This document shows positions 18,612 to 28,886 of a stretch of DNA of 64,000 bases, piece after piece; within the stretch, counting starts at the first letter, position 1; every line of letters starts with the position of its first letter. The stretch lies in NCBI GenBank assembly GCA_938074045.1, contig CALJGI010000004.1, forward strand, positions 482,093 through 546,092, in the 5' to 3' direction. The notes beneath the pieces are model-generated. The model was not told the DNA's origin. It ran no database searches and was given only the letters and a program-made list of their open reading frames with translations. Source of the DNA: an uncultured Halieaceae bacterium. GTDB lineage: Bacteria > Pseudomonadota > Gammaproteobacteria > Pseudomonadales > Halieaceae. The position numbers were made by a program, and so were the translations under genes.

Positions 18612-18860
18612 ATGTCAAAAGGGCACACTCTACAAGACCCTTACCTGAATATCCTGCGCAAAGAGCGTGTGCCGGTGTCGATATACCTGGTGAACGGTAT
18701 CAAACTGCAGGGTCAGATCGAATCTTTTGATCAGTTTGTCGTGCTGCTGAAAAATACAGTGAGCCAGATGGTTTACAAGCACGCGATATCCACCGTGGTC
18801 CCGTCTCGTGTCGTGAGGATGCCACTCAAGAATCCTCAGGACGAAGGCGAGGAATCCTAA
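18612..18860 (+). CDS. hfq: RNA chaperone Hfq
   Basis: The 82-residue protein has the Sm1 core (about residues 19-44, with the [23 protein letters not shown] arrangement seen here as [11 protein letters not shown]) and the Sm2 motif [12 protein letters not shown]. It forms a hexameric ring that pairs small RNAs with target mRNAs. The C-terminal tail is short, as in Pseudomonas. A clear AAGGAGAG ribosome site precedes the ATG. The 159-base gap after miaA contains two GC-rich inverted repeats (about 18478-18545) and an AT-rich stretch that could hold its own promoter. Confidence 0.95.
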   Translation: MSKGHTLQDPYLNILRKERVPVSIYLVNGIKLQGQIESFDQFVVLLKNTVSQMVYKHAISTVVPSRVVRMPLKNPQDEGEES

Positions 18861-18876
18861 GGTCACCGCGTCGTGG

Positions 18877-18892
18877 CGCACCGCATGGTGCG
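18877..18892 (+). other. Perfect hairpin between hfq and hflX
   Basis: CGCACC (18877-18882) and GGTGCG (18887-18892) are exact inverted copies with a four-base loop. There is no T run behind it, so it is more likely an mRNA-stabilising or processing structure after hfq than a terminator. Confidence 0.35.
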
Positions 18893-18916
18893 ATCCTGAC
18901 AGGAGGTTGATTCCAC

Positions 18917-20206
18917 TTGTTTTTTGACCGCCCCGAGTCCGGCGAAAAAGCCGTACTCGTTCATCTGAACCTGCCCGGCGAACGGGATCGGGAAGATCCC
19001 CGCGAATTTGAGGAACTGGTCCTGTCGGCGGGCGGCGATCCAGTTGCCTTTCTGTTCGGTCAGCGTTCAGCGCCCCATCGACGTTATTTCGCCGGCACCG
19101 GGAAGCTCGAGGAGATCGCCGCAACCGTTCGTGAAGAAGAGGCTGAGTTGGTCATTTTCAATCACGCTCTGTCGCCCAGTCAGGAGCGCAATCTGGAGCA
19201 GCATTTGAATTGCCGGGTGCTTGATCGAACTGGTCTGATCCTCGATATTTTTGCGCAGCGAGCCCGCACTCACGAGGGCAAGTTGCAGGTTGAATTGGCC
19301 CAGCTTGAGCACATCGCATCCCGACTGGTGCGGGGTTGGACCCACCTGGAGCGCCAGAAAGGCGGAATTGGACTACGTGGTCCTGGTGAAACCCAGCTGG
19401 AAACGGATCGGCGTTTGTTGCGTGATCGCATCAAGTCCATTCAGGGACGGCTAGCGCGAGTTGAGCGGCAGCGCGAGCAGGGCAGGCGTGCACGACGGCG
19501 CGCTGAAATACCTACCGTTTCGTTAGTCGGGTACACCAACGCCGGTAAATCTACGCTTTTCAACCGAGTTACCGATTCCTCGGTATATGCAGCGGATCAG
19601 CTGTTTGCCACTTTGGACCCTACGCTGCGCCGTCTTGAACTCGAGAATGCTGGTACGGTTGTACTGGCGGACACCGTAGGGTTCATTCGACACCTGCCTC
19701 ACAAGTTGGTGGCTGCGTTTCGTGCCACCCTCGAAGAGGCGGTGCGATCGGATTTGCTGCTGCACGTGGTGGATGCAGCCAGCGAGGAACGTGAAGACAA
19801 TATTGCCCAGGTGCTGGACGTACTGGCGGAAATAGGCGCCGAAGATGTCCCGCGTTTGGCTGTCTACAATAAGATTGACCTGACCCAGGTGGCGCCACGG
19901 ATTGACAGAGATCAGGAGGGACTTCCGGTACGCGTGTGGCTGTCAGCTCAGAGTGGAGTGGGTGCGGATCTCTTGGTGCAGGCCGTTGCGGAGCTGTTGA
20001 GCGGCGATATGGTTACTGAGTCGGTCACGCTGGCGCCGGAGCAGGGGCGCTTGCGGGCTAAATTGTATGAATTGGGTGCGGTCACCGGCGAACGTAATCG
20101 TACAGATGGCAAACTGGATCTGGATATTTATTTGGCGCGTGCGGACTGGCAGCGTCTGATTAGCGCAGAGCGACTGGACCTCGATACTATACTGTTGGGT
20201 CAATGA
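18917..20206 (+). CDS. hflX: Ribosome-associated GTPase HflX
   Basis: A 429-residue GTPase that splits or rescues stalled ribosomes. The N-terminal HflX domain is followed by the conserved GPGETQLETDRR segment and a TrmE-like G domain: G1 GYTNAGKSTLF, G2 near LFATLDPT, G3 DTVGFI, G4 YNKIDL. The start is a TTG at 18917, chosen because AGGAGG (18901-18906) lies 10 bases upstream and the conserved sequence begins directly (FDRPESGEKAVLVHL). It follows hfq by 56 bases. Confidence 0.92.
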   Translation: MFFDRPESGEKAVLVHLNLPGERDREDPREFEELVLSAGGDPVAFLFGQRSAPHRRYFAGTGKLEEIAATVREEEAELVIFNHALSPSQERNLEQHLNCRVLDRTGLILDIFAQRARTHEGKLQVELAQLEHIASRLVRGWTHLERQKGGIGLRGPGETQLETDRRLLRDRIKSIQGRLARVERQREQGRRARRRAEIPTVSLVGYTNAGKSTLFNRVTDSSVYAADQLFATLDPTLRRLELENAGTVVLADTVGFIRHLPHKLVAAFRATLEEAVRSDLLLHVVDAASEEREDNIAQVLDVLAEIGAEDVPRLAVYNKIDLTQVAPRIDRDQEGLPVRVWLSAQSGVGADLLVQAVAELLSGDMVTESVTLAPEQGRLRAKLYELGAVTGERNRTDGKLDLDIYLARADWQRLISAERLDLDTILLGQ

Positions 20207-20245
20207 GTAACGTGGCACAAGTAAGCGACACTTTTATTTCAATTT

Positions 20246-20254
20246 TGCTAGACT
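20246..20254 (+). promoter_or_regulatory. Extended -10 promoter before hflK
   Basis: TGCTAGACT at 20246-20254 is an extended -10 element about 60 bases before the hflK ATG. The leader behind it contains an interrupted inverted repeat (GCTCG and GGCTC at 20255-20267 pairing with GAGCC and CGAGC at 20281-20290). Confidence 0.35.
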
Positions 20255-20314
20255 GCTCGCCCGGCTCACATAGAGAAGACGAGCCCGAGCAAGTCATAAC
20301 CACAGGAGAACACA

Positions 20315-21478
20315 ATGGCCTGGAATGAACCTGGCGGAAATGGGGGTGGTGACAAGGATCCTTGGGGTGGTGGTAAGCAGGGTCCTCCCGATCTTGATGA
20401 AGCACTACGAAAACTGCAGGAGAAGCTGGGTGGCATCTTCGGCGGCGGTCGCGGCAGCGGCGGTAGCGGGGGTAGCAGCCGAGGTAGTGGTATACCCGGC
20501 AGCTTGATCGCGCTGGTGGCCGGTGTATTGCTGCTGGCCTGGGCAGCGCTAGGTCTATACCAGGTTGATCAGCAGGAGCGGGGCGTGGTGCTTCGCTTCG
20601 GTAAGTACTATGACACGGTTCAGCCCGGGTTGCAGTGGAATCCGCCGCTGATAGATGAGGTTATGACGGTGAACGTCACCAAAGTACGGTCGTCGGCGCA
20701 TCGCGAGCAGATGCTGACCGAGGATCAGAATATTGTAGAGGTAGACCTCTCAGTTCAGTACACGGTGGCCGATCCCAAAGATTTTGTCCTCAAGGTGCGT
20801 GACCCGGAGCGGAGTTTGCAGCACGCCACAGAGAGTGCGATGCGACACGTGGTAGGTGGTAGCGAAATGTATCAGGTGCTGACCGAGGGTCGGGAGCAGA
20901 TTGCGGTAGATGTTCACGAGCGATTGCAGACGTACCTGGATAACTACAGTACTGGTATACAGGTAACCCAGGTCAATATCCAGAACACTGCGCCACCGCC
21001 GGAGGTTCAGGAGGCTTTTGATGATGTGATCAAGGCCAAGGAAGATGAAGAGAGGGTGAAAAATGAAGCCCAGGCCTATTCCAACGGCATCATCCCCGAG
21101 GCCCGGGGTCAGGCGCAGCGACAAATTGAAGAAGCCAATGCCTACAAAGAGCAGGTAATTGCGCAGGCGCAGGGCGAAGCTCAGCGCTTTGAGCAATTAT
21201 TGCTGGAATACAACAAGGCGCCCGAGGTCACCCGGGAGCGCCTCTATATAGATGCTATTCAGGGGGTTCTCAGCCGTACCAGTAAAGTGATGGTGGATGT
21301 AGAAGGTGGTAACAACCTCCTCTATCTACCGTTGGACAAGCTCGTCAGTCAGTCTTCATCGCTGGGACCCACAGGCGGCGCGGGGCAGCCAGATATTAGA
21401 GAGCTGACCAACAGGGTCGTCGAACAATTGCGGCGCGATAATGCGTCTAACACTATTTCACGCCGGGAGGGCCGTTGA
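20315..21478 (+). CDS. hflK: FtsH protease regulator HflK
   Basis: The 387-residue SPFH/prohibitin-family membrane protein starts with a Gly-rich cytoplasmic segment (about residues 1-65), then one membrane span (about 66-87), then the SPFH domain and a long helical region facing the periplasm. With HflC it forms a large ring complex around the FtsH protease and modulates turnover of membrane proteins. The ribosome site AGGAGA precedes the ATG by 6 bases. hflC follows after a single base, so the pair is cotranslated as expected for obligate partners. Confidence 0.95.
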   Translation: MAWNEPGGNGGGDKDPWGGGKQGPPDLDEALRKLQEKLGGIFGGGRGSGGSGGSSRGSGIPGSLIALVAGVLLLAWAALGLYQVDQQERGVVLRFGKYYDTVQPGLQWNPPLIDEVMTVNVTKVRSSAHREQMLTEDQNIVEVDLSVQYTVADPKDFVLKVRDPERSLQHATESAMRHVVGGSEMYQVLTEGREQIAVDVHERLQTYLDNYSTGIQVTQVNIQNTAPPPEVQEAFDDVIKAKEDEERVKNEAQAYSNGIIPEARGQAQRQIEEANAYKEQVIAQAQGEAQRFEQLLLEYNKAPEVTRERLYIDAIQGVLSRTSKVMVDVEGGNNLLYLPLDKLVSQSSSLGPTGGAGQPDIRELTNRVVEQLRRDNASNTISRREGR

Positions 21479-21479
21479 T

Positions 21480-22355
21480 ATGAATATTCGCTCACCCCTT
21501 ACTATTCTCGCAGTGGTAGTGGTCGTGTTTTTGCTGGCCAATTCACTGTATATCGTGAAGGAAACTGAAAGAGCAGTTCTGCTGCGCTTTGGCGAAATCG
21601 TCAATGCAGATGTGACGCCAGGGCTGCATTTGAAAGTTCCGTTTGTGAACAATGTGCGGAAATTTGACGGTCGTATTCTTACCGTCGATGCCACCCCAGA
21701 ACGCTTTCTGACCCTGGAACAAAAAGCGGTGATCGTGGATTCCTTTGCCAAATGGCGTATTGCCGAGGTGGAGAAGTTCTACACGGCAACCAGTGGTGAT
21801 GAAAACCGGGCAAATGGGCTACTCGCCCAGCGAATTAATACCGGCCTGCGAAATGAGGTCGCCAACCGGACCATGCATGAGGTGGTGTCTGGAGAGCGGG
21901 ACGAATTGATGGAAAACCTTTCCAGAACGCTCAACCGTATTGCCCAGGAAGAGCTTGGTGTTGAGGTGGTCGATGTACGGGTGAAGCAAATCGACCTTCC
22001 CCCTGAGGTGAGCCGATCTGTGTATCAGCGCATGAACGCCGAGCGGGAAAAAGAAGCCCGTGAGCATCGATCCAAAGGGCGCGAGCTCGCTGAAGGGATT
22101 CGTGCAGCGGCGGACCGCGAGCGAACCATCATCGAAGCGACGGCCTACCGGGATGCAGAACTACTGCGGGGTGAAGGCGATGCCGAGGCCACTTCGACCT
22201 ATGCGGCGGCCTTTAATCAGGATCCCGAGTTTTACTCATTTACGCGCAGCCTCAAAGCCTATCAGGAGGCCTTCGGTAGCAAGGGGGATGTGATGTTGGT
22301 GGAGCCGGATAGCGATTTCTTCCGTTACTTGAAGGATTCCAAAGCGGGGCGCTGA
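21480..22355 (+). CDS. hflC: FtsH protease regulator HflC
   Basis: The 291-residue partner of HflK. The ATG at 21480 starts the N-terminal membrane span (about residues 6-27) immediately; an in-frame upstream start at 21441 lies inside hflK and adds nothing family-like. The SPFH domain covers about residues 25-185 and is followed by the Ala/Glu/Arg-rich helix typical of stomatin-like proteins (EREKEAREHRSKGRELAEG). A well-formed terminator-like structure lies about 75 bases downstream. Confidence 0.95.
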   Translation: MNIRSPLTILAVVVVVFLLANSLYIVKETERAVLLRFGEIVNADVTPGLHLKVPFVNNVRKFDGRILTVDATPERFLTLEQKAVIVDSFAKWRIAEVEKFYTATSGDENRANGLLAQRINTGLRNEVANRTMHEVVSGERDELMENLSRTLNRIAQEELGVEVVDVRVKQIDLPPEVSRSVYQRMNAEREKEAREHRSKGRELAEGIRAAADRERTIIEATAYRDAELLRGEGDAEATSTYAAAFNQDPEFYSFTRSLKAYQEAFGSKGDVMLVEPDSDFFRYLKDSKAGR

Positions 22356-22427
22356 GCGCCGGCACGAACCCGGGATAATTACCCAAATATCGCTGCGTAA
22401 AAAGGCGGTACTGTGGTAGCATTCTGC

Positions 22428-22478
22428 AACCGTGAGTCACTGTGTTTGCCGGTCAAACATAGCAACTCGCGGTTTTTT
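22428..22478 (+). terminator. Rho-independent terminator with nested hairpin after hflC
   Basis: AACCGTGAGT (22428-22437) pairs with ACTCGCGGTT (22465-22474) with one G-U wobble; the loop contains a second perfect stem, TGTTTG (22443-22448) with CAAACA (22454-22459). Six T bases run through 22473-22478. It separates the hfq-hflC group from the DUF2065-hisZ-purA group. Confidence 0.65.
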
Positions 22479-22534
22479 GTGCGTGTGTTTTTTTACCGTG
22501 AAACAGGGCCGCACTCAGGGGGGCTGGTACACTG

Positions 22535-22726
22535 ATGGATGTGTGGCAACAGTTGGCGATAGCCTTTGCTCTGGTGCTCGTTATTGAGGGGATGATCCCC
22601 TTCATCAGTCCCGGGCGGTGGCGGCGACTTGTGCAGCAGGTGGCGGATACTGACGATCGCACTGTCCGGTTTATTGGCCTGGCAAGTATGCTGGCTGGTT
22701 TAACCCTGTTATACATCGTGAACTAG
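22535..22726 (+). CDS. DUF2065 family small membrane protein (YjeT-like)
   Basis: The 63-residue protein has two hydrophobic segments, about residues 6-25 and 44-62, joined by a basic and acidic loop (SPGRWRRLVQQVADTDDR). Length, topology and the position between hflC and purA match the YjeT/DUF2065 family. Function unknown. The ATG is preceded by a GGGGGG-containing stretch about 11 bases upstream. Confidence 0.8.
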   Translation: MDVWQQLAIAFALVLVIEGMIPFISPGRWRRLVQQVADTDDRTVRFIGLASMLAGLTLLYIVN

Positions 22727-22759
22727 TAACCCGCCGGGAATCGGGGACAGAGAATAGAT

Positions 22760-23941
22760 ATGACGACTGTAGACCGTTGGTTGCTACCCGATGGCGTGGA
22801 AGAGGTTCTGCCAGAGCAGGCGCAGCGTATAGAAAGACTGCGTCGCGAACTACTCAACCTGTATCGCACCTGGGGTTATGAGCTGGTAATCCCTCCACTG
22901 ATGGAATTCACGGACTCTCTGCTGGTAGGGCTGGGTTCTGATATCGACCTGCTTACTTTCAAAGTGATTGATCAACTCAGTGGCCGCACGCTGGGGATCC
23001 GGGCTGACATTACACCCCAGGTGGCCAGAATTGATGCGCATAGCATCAAGGCCGATGCAGTGAGCAGACTCTGCTATGCCGGCAGCGTATTGCATACACG
23101 GCCTAAATCCTTGATGGGGTCTCGTTCCCCCATACAATTGGGTGCAGAACTCTACGGTGCGGCGGGTCAGGAGGCGGACGTAGAGATTATTTCCCTGATG
23201 TTGGAAACCCTGAAGGCCGGCGGTATTGAACAACTCACCCTGGATTTGGGACACGTTGGTATTTACCGAGCGCTCATTTCCGGAGCGGATCTGGATTATG
23301 AATATGAACAGATGTTGTTTGATGCACTGCAACGCAAGGCAATGGTGGACCTGGGCGATATTCTTGCAGAGCTTGAAGATGAAGAATTGCGGTCGCAATT
23401 GTCGACGCTCTCTGCGTTGCATGGCGATCTGGATGTACTGGCTTTGGCCGCCACTGCCCTGGCTGGTAACGACGCCGCTCTGGCTGCGGTAAGTGAACTG
23501 GATTCCCTGGGTCGCGCTATTGCCACACGATTCCCTGAGGTCACACTCTACTTCGATCTCGGTGAATTGCGGGGTTATCACTACCATACCGGCATGGTGT
23601 TCGCCGCCTATGCACCCGATCAGGGTCAGGCCGTCGCCAATGGTGGACGTTACGACGACGTTGGTGCGGCCTTTGGGCGGGCGCGCCCTGCCACGGGATT
23701 CAATACAGATCTGAAACTGCTCGCTGATATTAGTGCAGAGGGCGATGCAGCGGTGATTTCAGCGATAGCCGCTCCGGCTGAGAACGATACCGAGTTATTG
23801 GCGAAAATCGATATGTTGCGCAGTGACGGGGAAACGGTGATTGTCTCTCTGGGCGGTGCGTCAGATGCGCGGTGCACGCGGCAACTTGTCAAGGATAGCA
23901 ATGGCTGGCAGGTGCAAGCATTGGAAGTTTCCTCTTCCTGA
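22760..23941 (+). CDS. hisZ: ATP phosphoribosyltransferase regulatory subunit
   Basis: A 393-residue paralogue of histidyl-tRNA synthetase that lost aminoacylation and instead activates and feedback-regulates the short-form HisG in the first step of histidine synthesis. Class II synthetase-like segments are visible (PPLMEFTDSLL, RADITPQVARID, GGRYDDV), and the C-terminal anticodon-binding domain of a real HisRS is absent, as expected. hisG is not in this window. It lies just before purA, 12 bases away, a placement common in Pseudomonas relatives. Confidence 0.92.
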   Translation: MTTVDRWLLPDGVEEVLPEQAQRIERLRRELLNLYRTWGYELVIPPLMEFTDSLLVGLGSDIDLLTFKVIDQLSGRTLGIRADITPQVARIDAHSIKADAVSRLCYAGSVLHTRPKSLMGSRSPIQLGAELYGAAGQEADVEIISLMLETLKAGGIEQLTLDLGHVGIYRALISGADLDYEYEQMLFDALQRKAMVDLGDILAELEDEELRSQLSTLSALHGDLDVLALAATALAGNDAALAAVSELDSLGRAIATRFPEVTLYFDLGELRGYHYHTGMVFAAYAPDQGQAVANGGRYDDVGAAFGRARPATGFNTDLKLLADISAEGDAAVISAIAAPAENDTELLAKIDMLRSDGETVIVSLGGASDARCTRQLVKDSNGWQVQALEVSSS

Positions 23942-25246
<1,305 letters not shown>

Positions 25247-25302
25247 AACAGCACAACCTCTGTCCGGGGCATTGAAGTTGTGATTAGAACATCATCAGGG
25301 GG

Positions 25303-25695
25303 TTGGTCGTGCTGCAAAAATTTGTCTACGTAACCGGAGCGCTGGATTTTCTCGTGGGGGCTGCTACCTGGGCATCTGCATTGCTTGATCCACAGCCCGG
25401 CCTGTTTGTTCCACTCATGACCCTGGGCACCTTCCTTATGATGGCAGCCGCGCTTTTGATGTGGGCGTCGAAGGATATGCTTCATCGCGCCCCGGTGATT
25501 TTTTGGCAGGGTCTTGTCAGGGTCACGGCGGCCACCGCTATTCTGTATGGTGTCTCGGCCGGTTTATCTGAGAGTTGGGAGTACGGTATTGCCATCTTTG
25601 ACGGCATTATCGCGTCGGTGTACTTGATCGGCATCGTGCGGGTAACCGGCGGATCCTTTGTAAATTGTCTGCTGTGTCGCACGCCGGCGACCTAG
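25303..25695 (+). CDS. Four-span membrane protein of unknown function
   Basis: A 130-residue hydrophobic protein with about four membrane segments (near residues 8-25, 33-55, 66-88 and 95-115) and a C-terminal pair of cysteines (NCLLCRTPAT). Family not recognised. The start may be the TTG at 25303 or the GTG at 25309; AGGGGG just before favours the GTG. It follows purA by 56 bases and converges on the PhoX-like gene with 40 bases between. Confidence 0.55.
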   Translation: MVVLQKFVYVTGALDFLVGAATWASALLDPQPGLFVPLMTLGTFLMMAAALLMWASKDMLHRAPVIFWQGLVRVTAATAILYGVSAGLSESWEYGIAIFDGIIASVYLIGIVRVTGGSFVNCLLCRTPAT

Positions 25696-25734
25696 TTTCG
25701 GCGCAACATAGGCGGGCAGTCGACGCGGACAGAA

Positions 25735-27078
25735 TTACCAGGGGCCACGTACCGCCAGGGTGAGCCCTCTTTTCTGGATGTTCAGGAACAGCGTTTTCCC
25801 GTCCGGCGCGAAGCAGATACCAGCCAGCTCGGATTGCGTGTAGGTGTTTGCCAGTAGAGGGTATTGTCGACCATTTGACTGTATTCCGACGAGTTGGCAA
25901 TGTCCGCTGGTGTCCTCGCAGACCAACAGATCGCCCCAGGGGCTCATAATGACGTTATCGCCATGGTGCAGCAGCGAGTCTGGTCTGGATTCGGCCAGAA
26001 GGCGTAGCTGGCCAGGGTTAGCCGACTCTTCGCTGCTTCCCTCAACCGGGCTTGTCCGGTACTCGAAGACCTGACCCAGACGATCCGGGCCGCCAATGGT
26101 ACAGGTAAAGAAGATCGAGCCGCGCGCGTGGCACAATCCCTCACCTCTGGCGAATCTCGCTGCACCGAGCGCGTAGCCACGCAGGCGCAGGTCATTGCGG
26201 TCCGAGTCAACATCCTCCAGGTCTACCCACTCTGCTGCCAGCCAGTCGCCCATCCGCATGTCCTGGGGATCATCCCAGTTACGGGTATCAAATTGTGGGC
26301 GGTTCTTCACAGCCAGTGCCTGTAACCGACCCCCGGCCGCCAGCTTTCCCGGTATTTTGGGTAGAAAGCGATATAGCAGGCTGCGATGGCGGTCCTCACT
26401 GAGGTAGACAACGCCGCTGCCCGGATTGACCGCGGCGGCTTCGTGTTCGAATCTTCCCATGGCTGTTAACGGAATGGGTTTGGTTGGTGCAGTAGATTGT
26501 GACGGAACTTCGAACACGTAGCCGTGCCGCCGCTCACGTGGGATATTGGCGTGGGAGGGGCCGATAAAAATTTCTTCGCAACTCAGCCAGGTTCCCCATG
26601 GGGTCGCCCCTCCGGCGCAGTTTACGTCCGTGCCCATTAGGCTCATAAACTGCGATTGGGTCGCATCCCGTAGCGGGTCATAGACGATGGTTGTGGTACC
26701 ACCCAGCCCGGGAAATTTTCCCTCGCCTGAGTCGTACACGCGATCGCTGGGGACAGCTGCCAGCCTGCTCGAGTCCTGCCCGAACGGTCCTCGTTCCGGA
26801 CGCGTAGGATAATTTTCGTGGTTGCATACCAGGTTGATCATCCCGTTCTTGGCGGGGAATGCCGCCATTCCATCGGCCATGGCTGGAACCAGCAGGCCGT
26901 CGGACATCTCCTCCCCCGATCGGGCGATCACGGTATAGCTAAACCCTTTAGGCAGATCGAGAATCGCTTGCGGATCCCGCTGCAAGGGTCCAAAGCCAGA
27001 TGTCGAGTTCGCGAGTACCTGACGTGGGGTCAAGGCGGCCAGGCTGACCAACTGGAGCATCTGCCGTCTATCGATCAT
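25735..27078 (-). CDS. PhoX-like (DUF839) exported protein
   Basis: The 447-residue protein resembles the PhoX/DUF839 family of secreted calcium-dependent phosphatases: an N-terminal twin-arginine-type start (MIDRRQMLQLVSLAAL), a CNHENYPTRP segment, SCEEIFIG, ExEAAAVNP-like GRFEHEAAAVNP, the beta-propeller segment HHGDNVIMSPWGDLLVCEDT, and the C-terminal ELAGICFAPDGKTLFLNIQ block. Those acidic and asparagine-rich segments form the metal site in known PhoX proteins. It would act in the periplasm. The Tat motif is weak (RRQML) and the phosphatase activity is not proven for this branch. It lies 66 bases downstream of the headless D-aminoacylase on the same strand. Confidence 0.75.
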   Translation of the reverse strand: MIDRRQMLQLVSLAALTPRQVLANSTSGFGPLQRDPQAILDLPKGFSYTVIARSGEEMSDGLLVPAMADGMAAFPAKNGMINLVCNHENYPTRPERGPFGQDSSRLAAVPSDRVYDSGEGKFPGLGGTTTIVYDPLRDATQSQFMSLMGTDVNCAGGATPWGTWLSCEEIFIGPSHANIPRERRHGYVFEVPSQSTAPTKPIPLTAMGRFEHEAAAVNPGSGVVYLSEDRHRSLLYRFLPKIPGKLAAGGRLQALAVKNRPQFDTRNWDDPQDMRMGDWLAAEWVDLEDVDSDRNDLRLRGYALGAARFARGEGLCHARGSIFFTCTIGGPDRLGQVFEYRTSPVEGSSEESANPGQLRLLAESRPDSLLHHGDNVIMSPWGDLLVCEDTSGHCQLVGIQSNGRQYPLLANTYTQSELAGICFAPDGKTLFLNIQKRGLTLAVRGPW

Positions 27079-27144
27079 GGCATACCACTGTGGAAAAAGG
27101 ACAAAGTATCAGGCCTTGCTGATTCGGGGACAAGGCTTCAATGC

Positions 27145-28220
27145 TCAGGAATGCGGCCTTTTCAACAATACCCGGCCGCTATTATCGGCCTCAAGTTTGC
27201 CCCCGTCGATGGCAATCTCGCCATTCACCAATAGATACTCTACGCCTTCCGAGAGAACGTTCCATGACTCAAAGCTCGCACGTGGACCATATCGTTCCAG
27301 GTCGATGATGCCAATGTCTGCGAAGTAGCCCACCCGCAGATGCCCACGGTTTATTATACCGAAAGTCTCGGCGACCAGACCACTGCTGCGGTAGACATAT
27401 TCAGCCAGAGAAATGACAGGTTTCTCGCGTACATACTTACGATATTTCATCGGAAAGCTGGCGTACTTGCGCGGGTGGCCATGGGTGCCATCTGAAGAGG
27501 TCATTACCCAGGGTTGGCGCATATAATTTTCGATATCCATGGGCTTCATATTGAAGGAAATCACCCGGGTCCGACCCTGTGGAAACATGTCGAGGGCGGT
27601 ATCAATGGGTTGCGCGCCGCGTTCCTCGGCATATTGACCGAGGGTTTTGCCGATTGCACCCGGAATGGGCCCAGCCGCGATCAGCAAGGCTTCCGCGCCA
27701 CCTCTGCGGCGAAGATTATTGCTCATTTCATCGCGCAAACGCTGCTGCAGGGAGGGGTCTTTCAGTCTGGCGAGAAACTCATCCTGGGTGCCTACCTTGA
27801 TCCACCTTGGTAACAGTGCATTGTCCAGGTGAGTTCCGGAGGCTTGCCAGGGGTACTGATCGGCGGTGACCCTCAGGCCGGCGGCATTGGCCTGTTCAAT
27901 GCGTTCGATGACCGCCTCACTCTCACCCCAGACGTCTGCTCCCAGCGCTTTGATGTGGGCAATGTGTACCGGAAGTCCACCGCGGCGGCCGATTTCAATT
28001 GCCTCTTCAATAGCCGCCAACAGACCCACGTTATAGGAACTCTCATCGCGGATATGTGAATCGTAGAGGCCACCGTGCTGCGCTGCTACCTGGGCGAGCT
28101 GAACCAACTCCTCCGTATCGGCATAGCTTCCCGGCGCGTAGTAAAGGCCCGCGGATAACCCAAAGGCACCGGCGGACATGGCCTCGCCAACCAGGAGACG
28201 CATTTTATCCAGCTGGCTGC
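27145..28220 (-). pseudogene. N-acyl-D-amino-acid deacylase, N-terminus missing
   Basis: The remaining 350 or so residues are a clear C-terminal two-thirds of the D-aminoacylase amidohydrolase family: GLSAGLYYAPG, VHIAHIKALG with metal-ligand histidines, the catalytic aspartate in TSSDGTHGHPRKYASFP, and the final strand GYFADIGIIDLE. Missing is everything before, roughly 170-200 residues, including the HxH metal motif at the start of the barrel. Reading upstream, the family-like sequence (QLDKMRLLVGEAM) continues for only a few codons past the ATG at 28203 and then becomes TonB-receptor sequence in another frame. No ribosome site precedes 28203. I infer an inactive remnant formed by a deletion. 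Confidence 0.75.
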
Positions 28221-28601
28221 GTTGACCAGTCGTCTGCCGTTCAACAATACCAGGGTATTACCGGTACCGATGTTGCGCAGGTTAAAAGCGCCAATATCGC
28301 CACGCGCAGAGTTAACGCCGCCACTGATGTTTTCCGCTTCGCTGAATAAGTTCTGGCCGTTCTCCGGAATGAGATCCAGCAACTCGTCGCCGCTGTCGAT
28401 GCCCATGACTTCAATTTCAGCCGAATCAATAACAGAGACCGCCAGTGCCTCCGATATGTTGGCGCCCTTTATTTGAGAGCCGGTCACGACAACCTCTTCG
28501 ATCATCTTTTCGCCTTCTTCTGCTGTTTGAGCAAAAGAAAGAGAGTAGTGCGTGGCCAGTACGGCGGTGATCGCCAGGCCAATCTGCTTGCGCTTCAACA
28601 T
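28213..28601 (-). pseudogene. TonB-dependent receptor, only signal peptide and plug start left
   Basis: From the ATG at 28601 the frame encodes a signal peptide (MLKRKQIGLAITAVLATHYSLSFA), then a plug-domain beginning: EEVVVTGSQIKG as the TonB-box/plug entry, and FNLRNIGTGNTLVLLNGRRLVN, the classic plug signature. Shortly after RRLVN the sequence leaves the family and enters the D-aminoacylase coding region out of frame. The plug is normally followed by a 600-residue or longer barrel, which is absent. Remnant of about 130 residues; cannot form a receptor. Confidence 0.75.
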
Positions 28602-28802
28602 AGTGTTGCTCCCACGTTGGTTTAGTTTGCTGATAAGGAGATTACTGTGCACGAGTAAACAGTGAATAAGGGCTGTGCACTGTCACGTAGCGATTTGTTA
28701 ACGCCATGTTAAAAGACAAAATCACGGACAGCAAGAGATCACCTGAAAAGGGGCAATATTCGGTGGAATAGGCCAGATAATCTCACGTAGGGGGGAAGAT
28801 AG

Positions 28803-28886
28803 ATGAATTTTTCCAGCTTTCTGCGGGTAACATGGTTTATCCCCCCGACTGTTTTTCGGGTAGCGTCACAGAGGTTCGCCCATTGA
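28803..28886 (+). CDS. 27-codon Phe-containing leader frame coupled to the hydroxylase
   Basis: An ATG at 28803 is preceded by a strong GGGGGGAAG ribosome site (about 28789-28797) and opens a frame of 27 codons ending in TGA at 28884-28886. Five codons encode phenylalanine (residues 3, 6, 12, 18, 25). Its stop overlaps the preferred start of the aromatic amino acid hydroxylase (TGATG), so the downstream gene may be translated by re-initiation. The sequence shows the site, the frame and the overlap; a role as a Phe-sensing leader is inference. The Phe codons are spread out rather than in a run as in pheL. Confidence 0.4.
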   Translation: MNFSSFLRVTWFIPPTVFRVASQRFAH

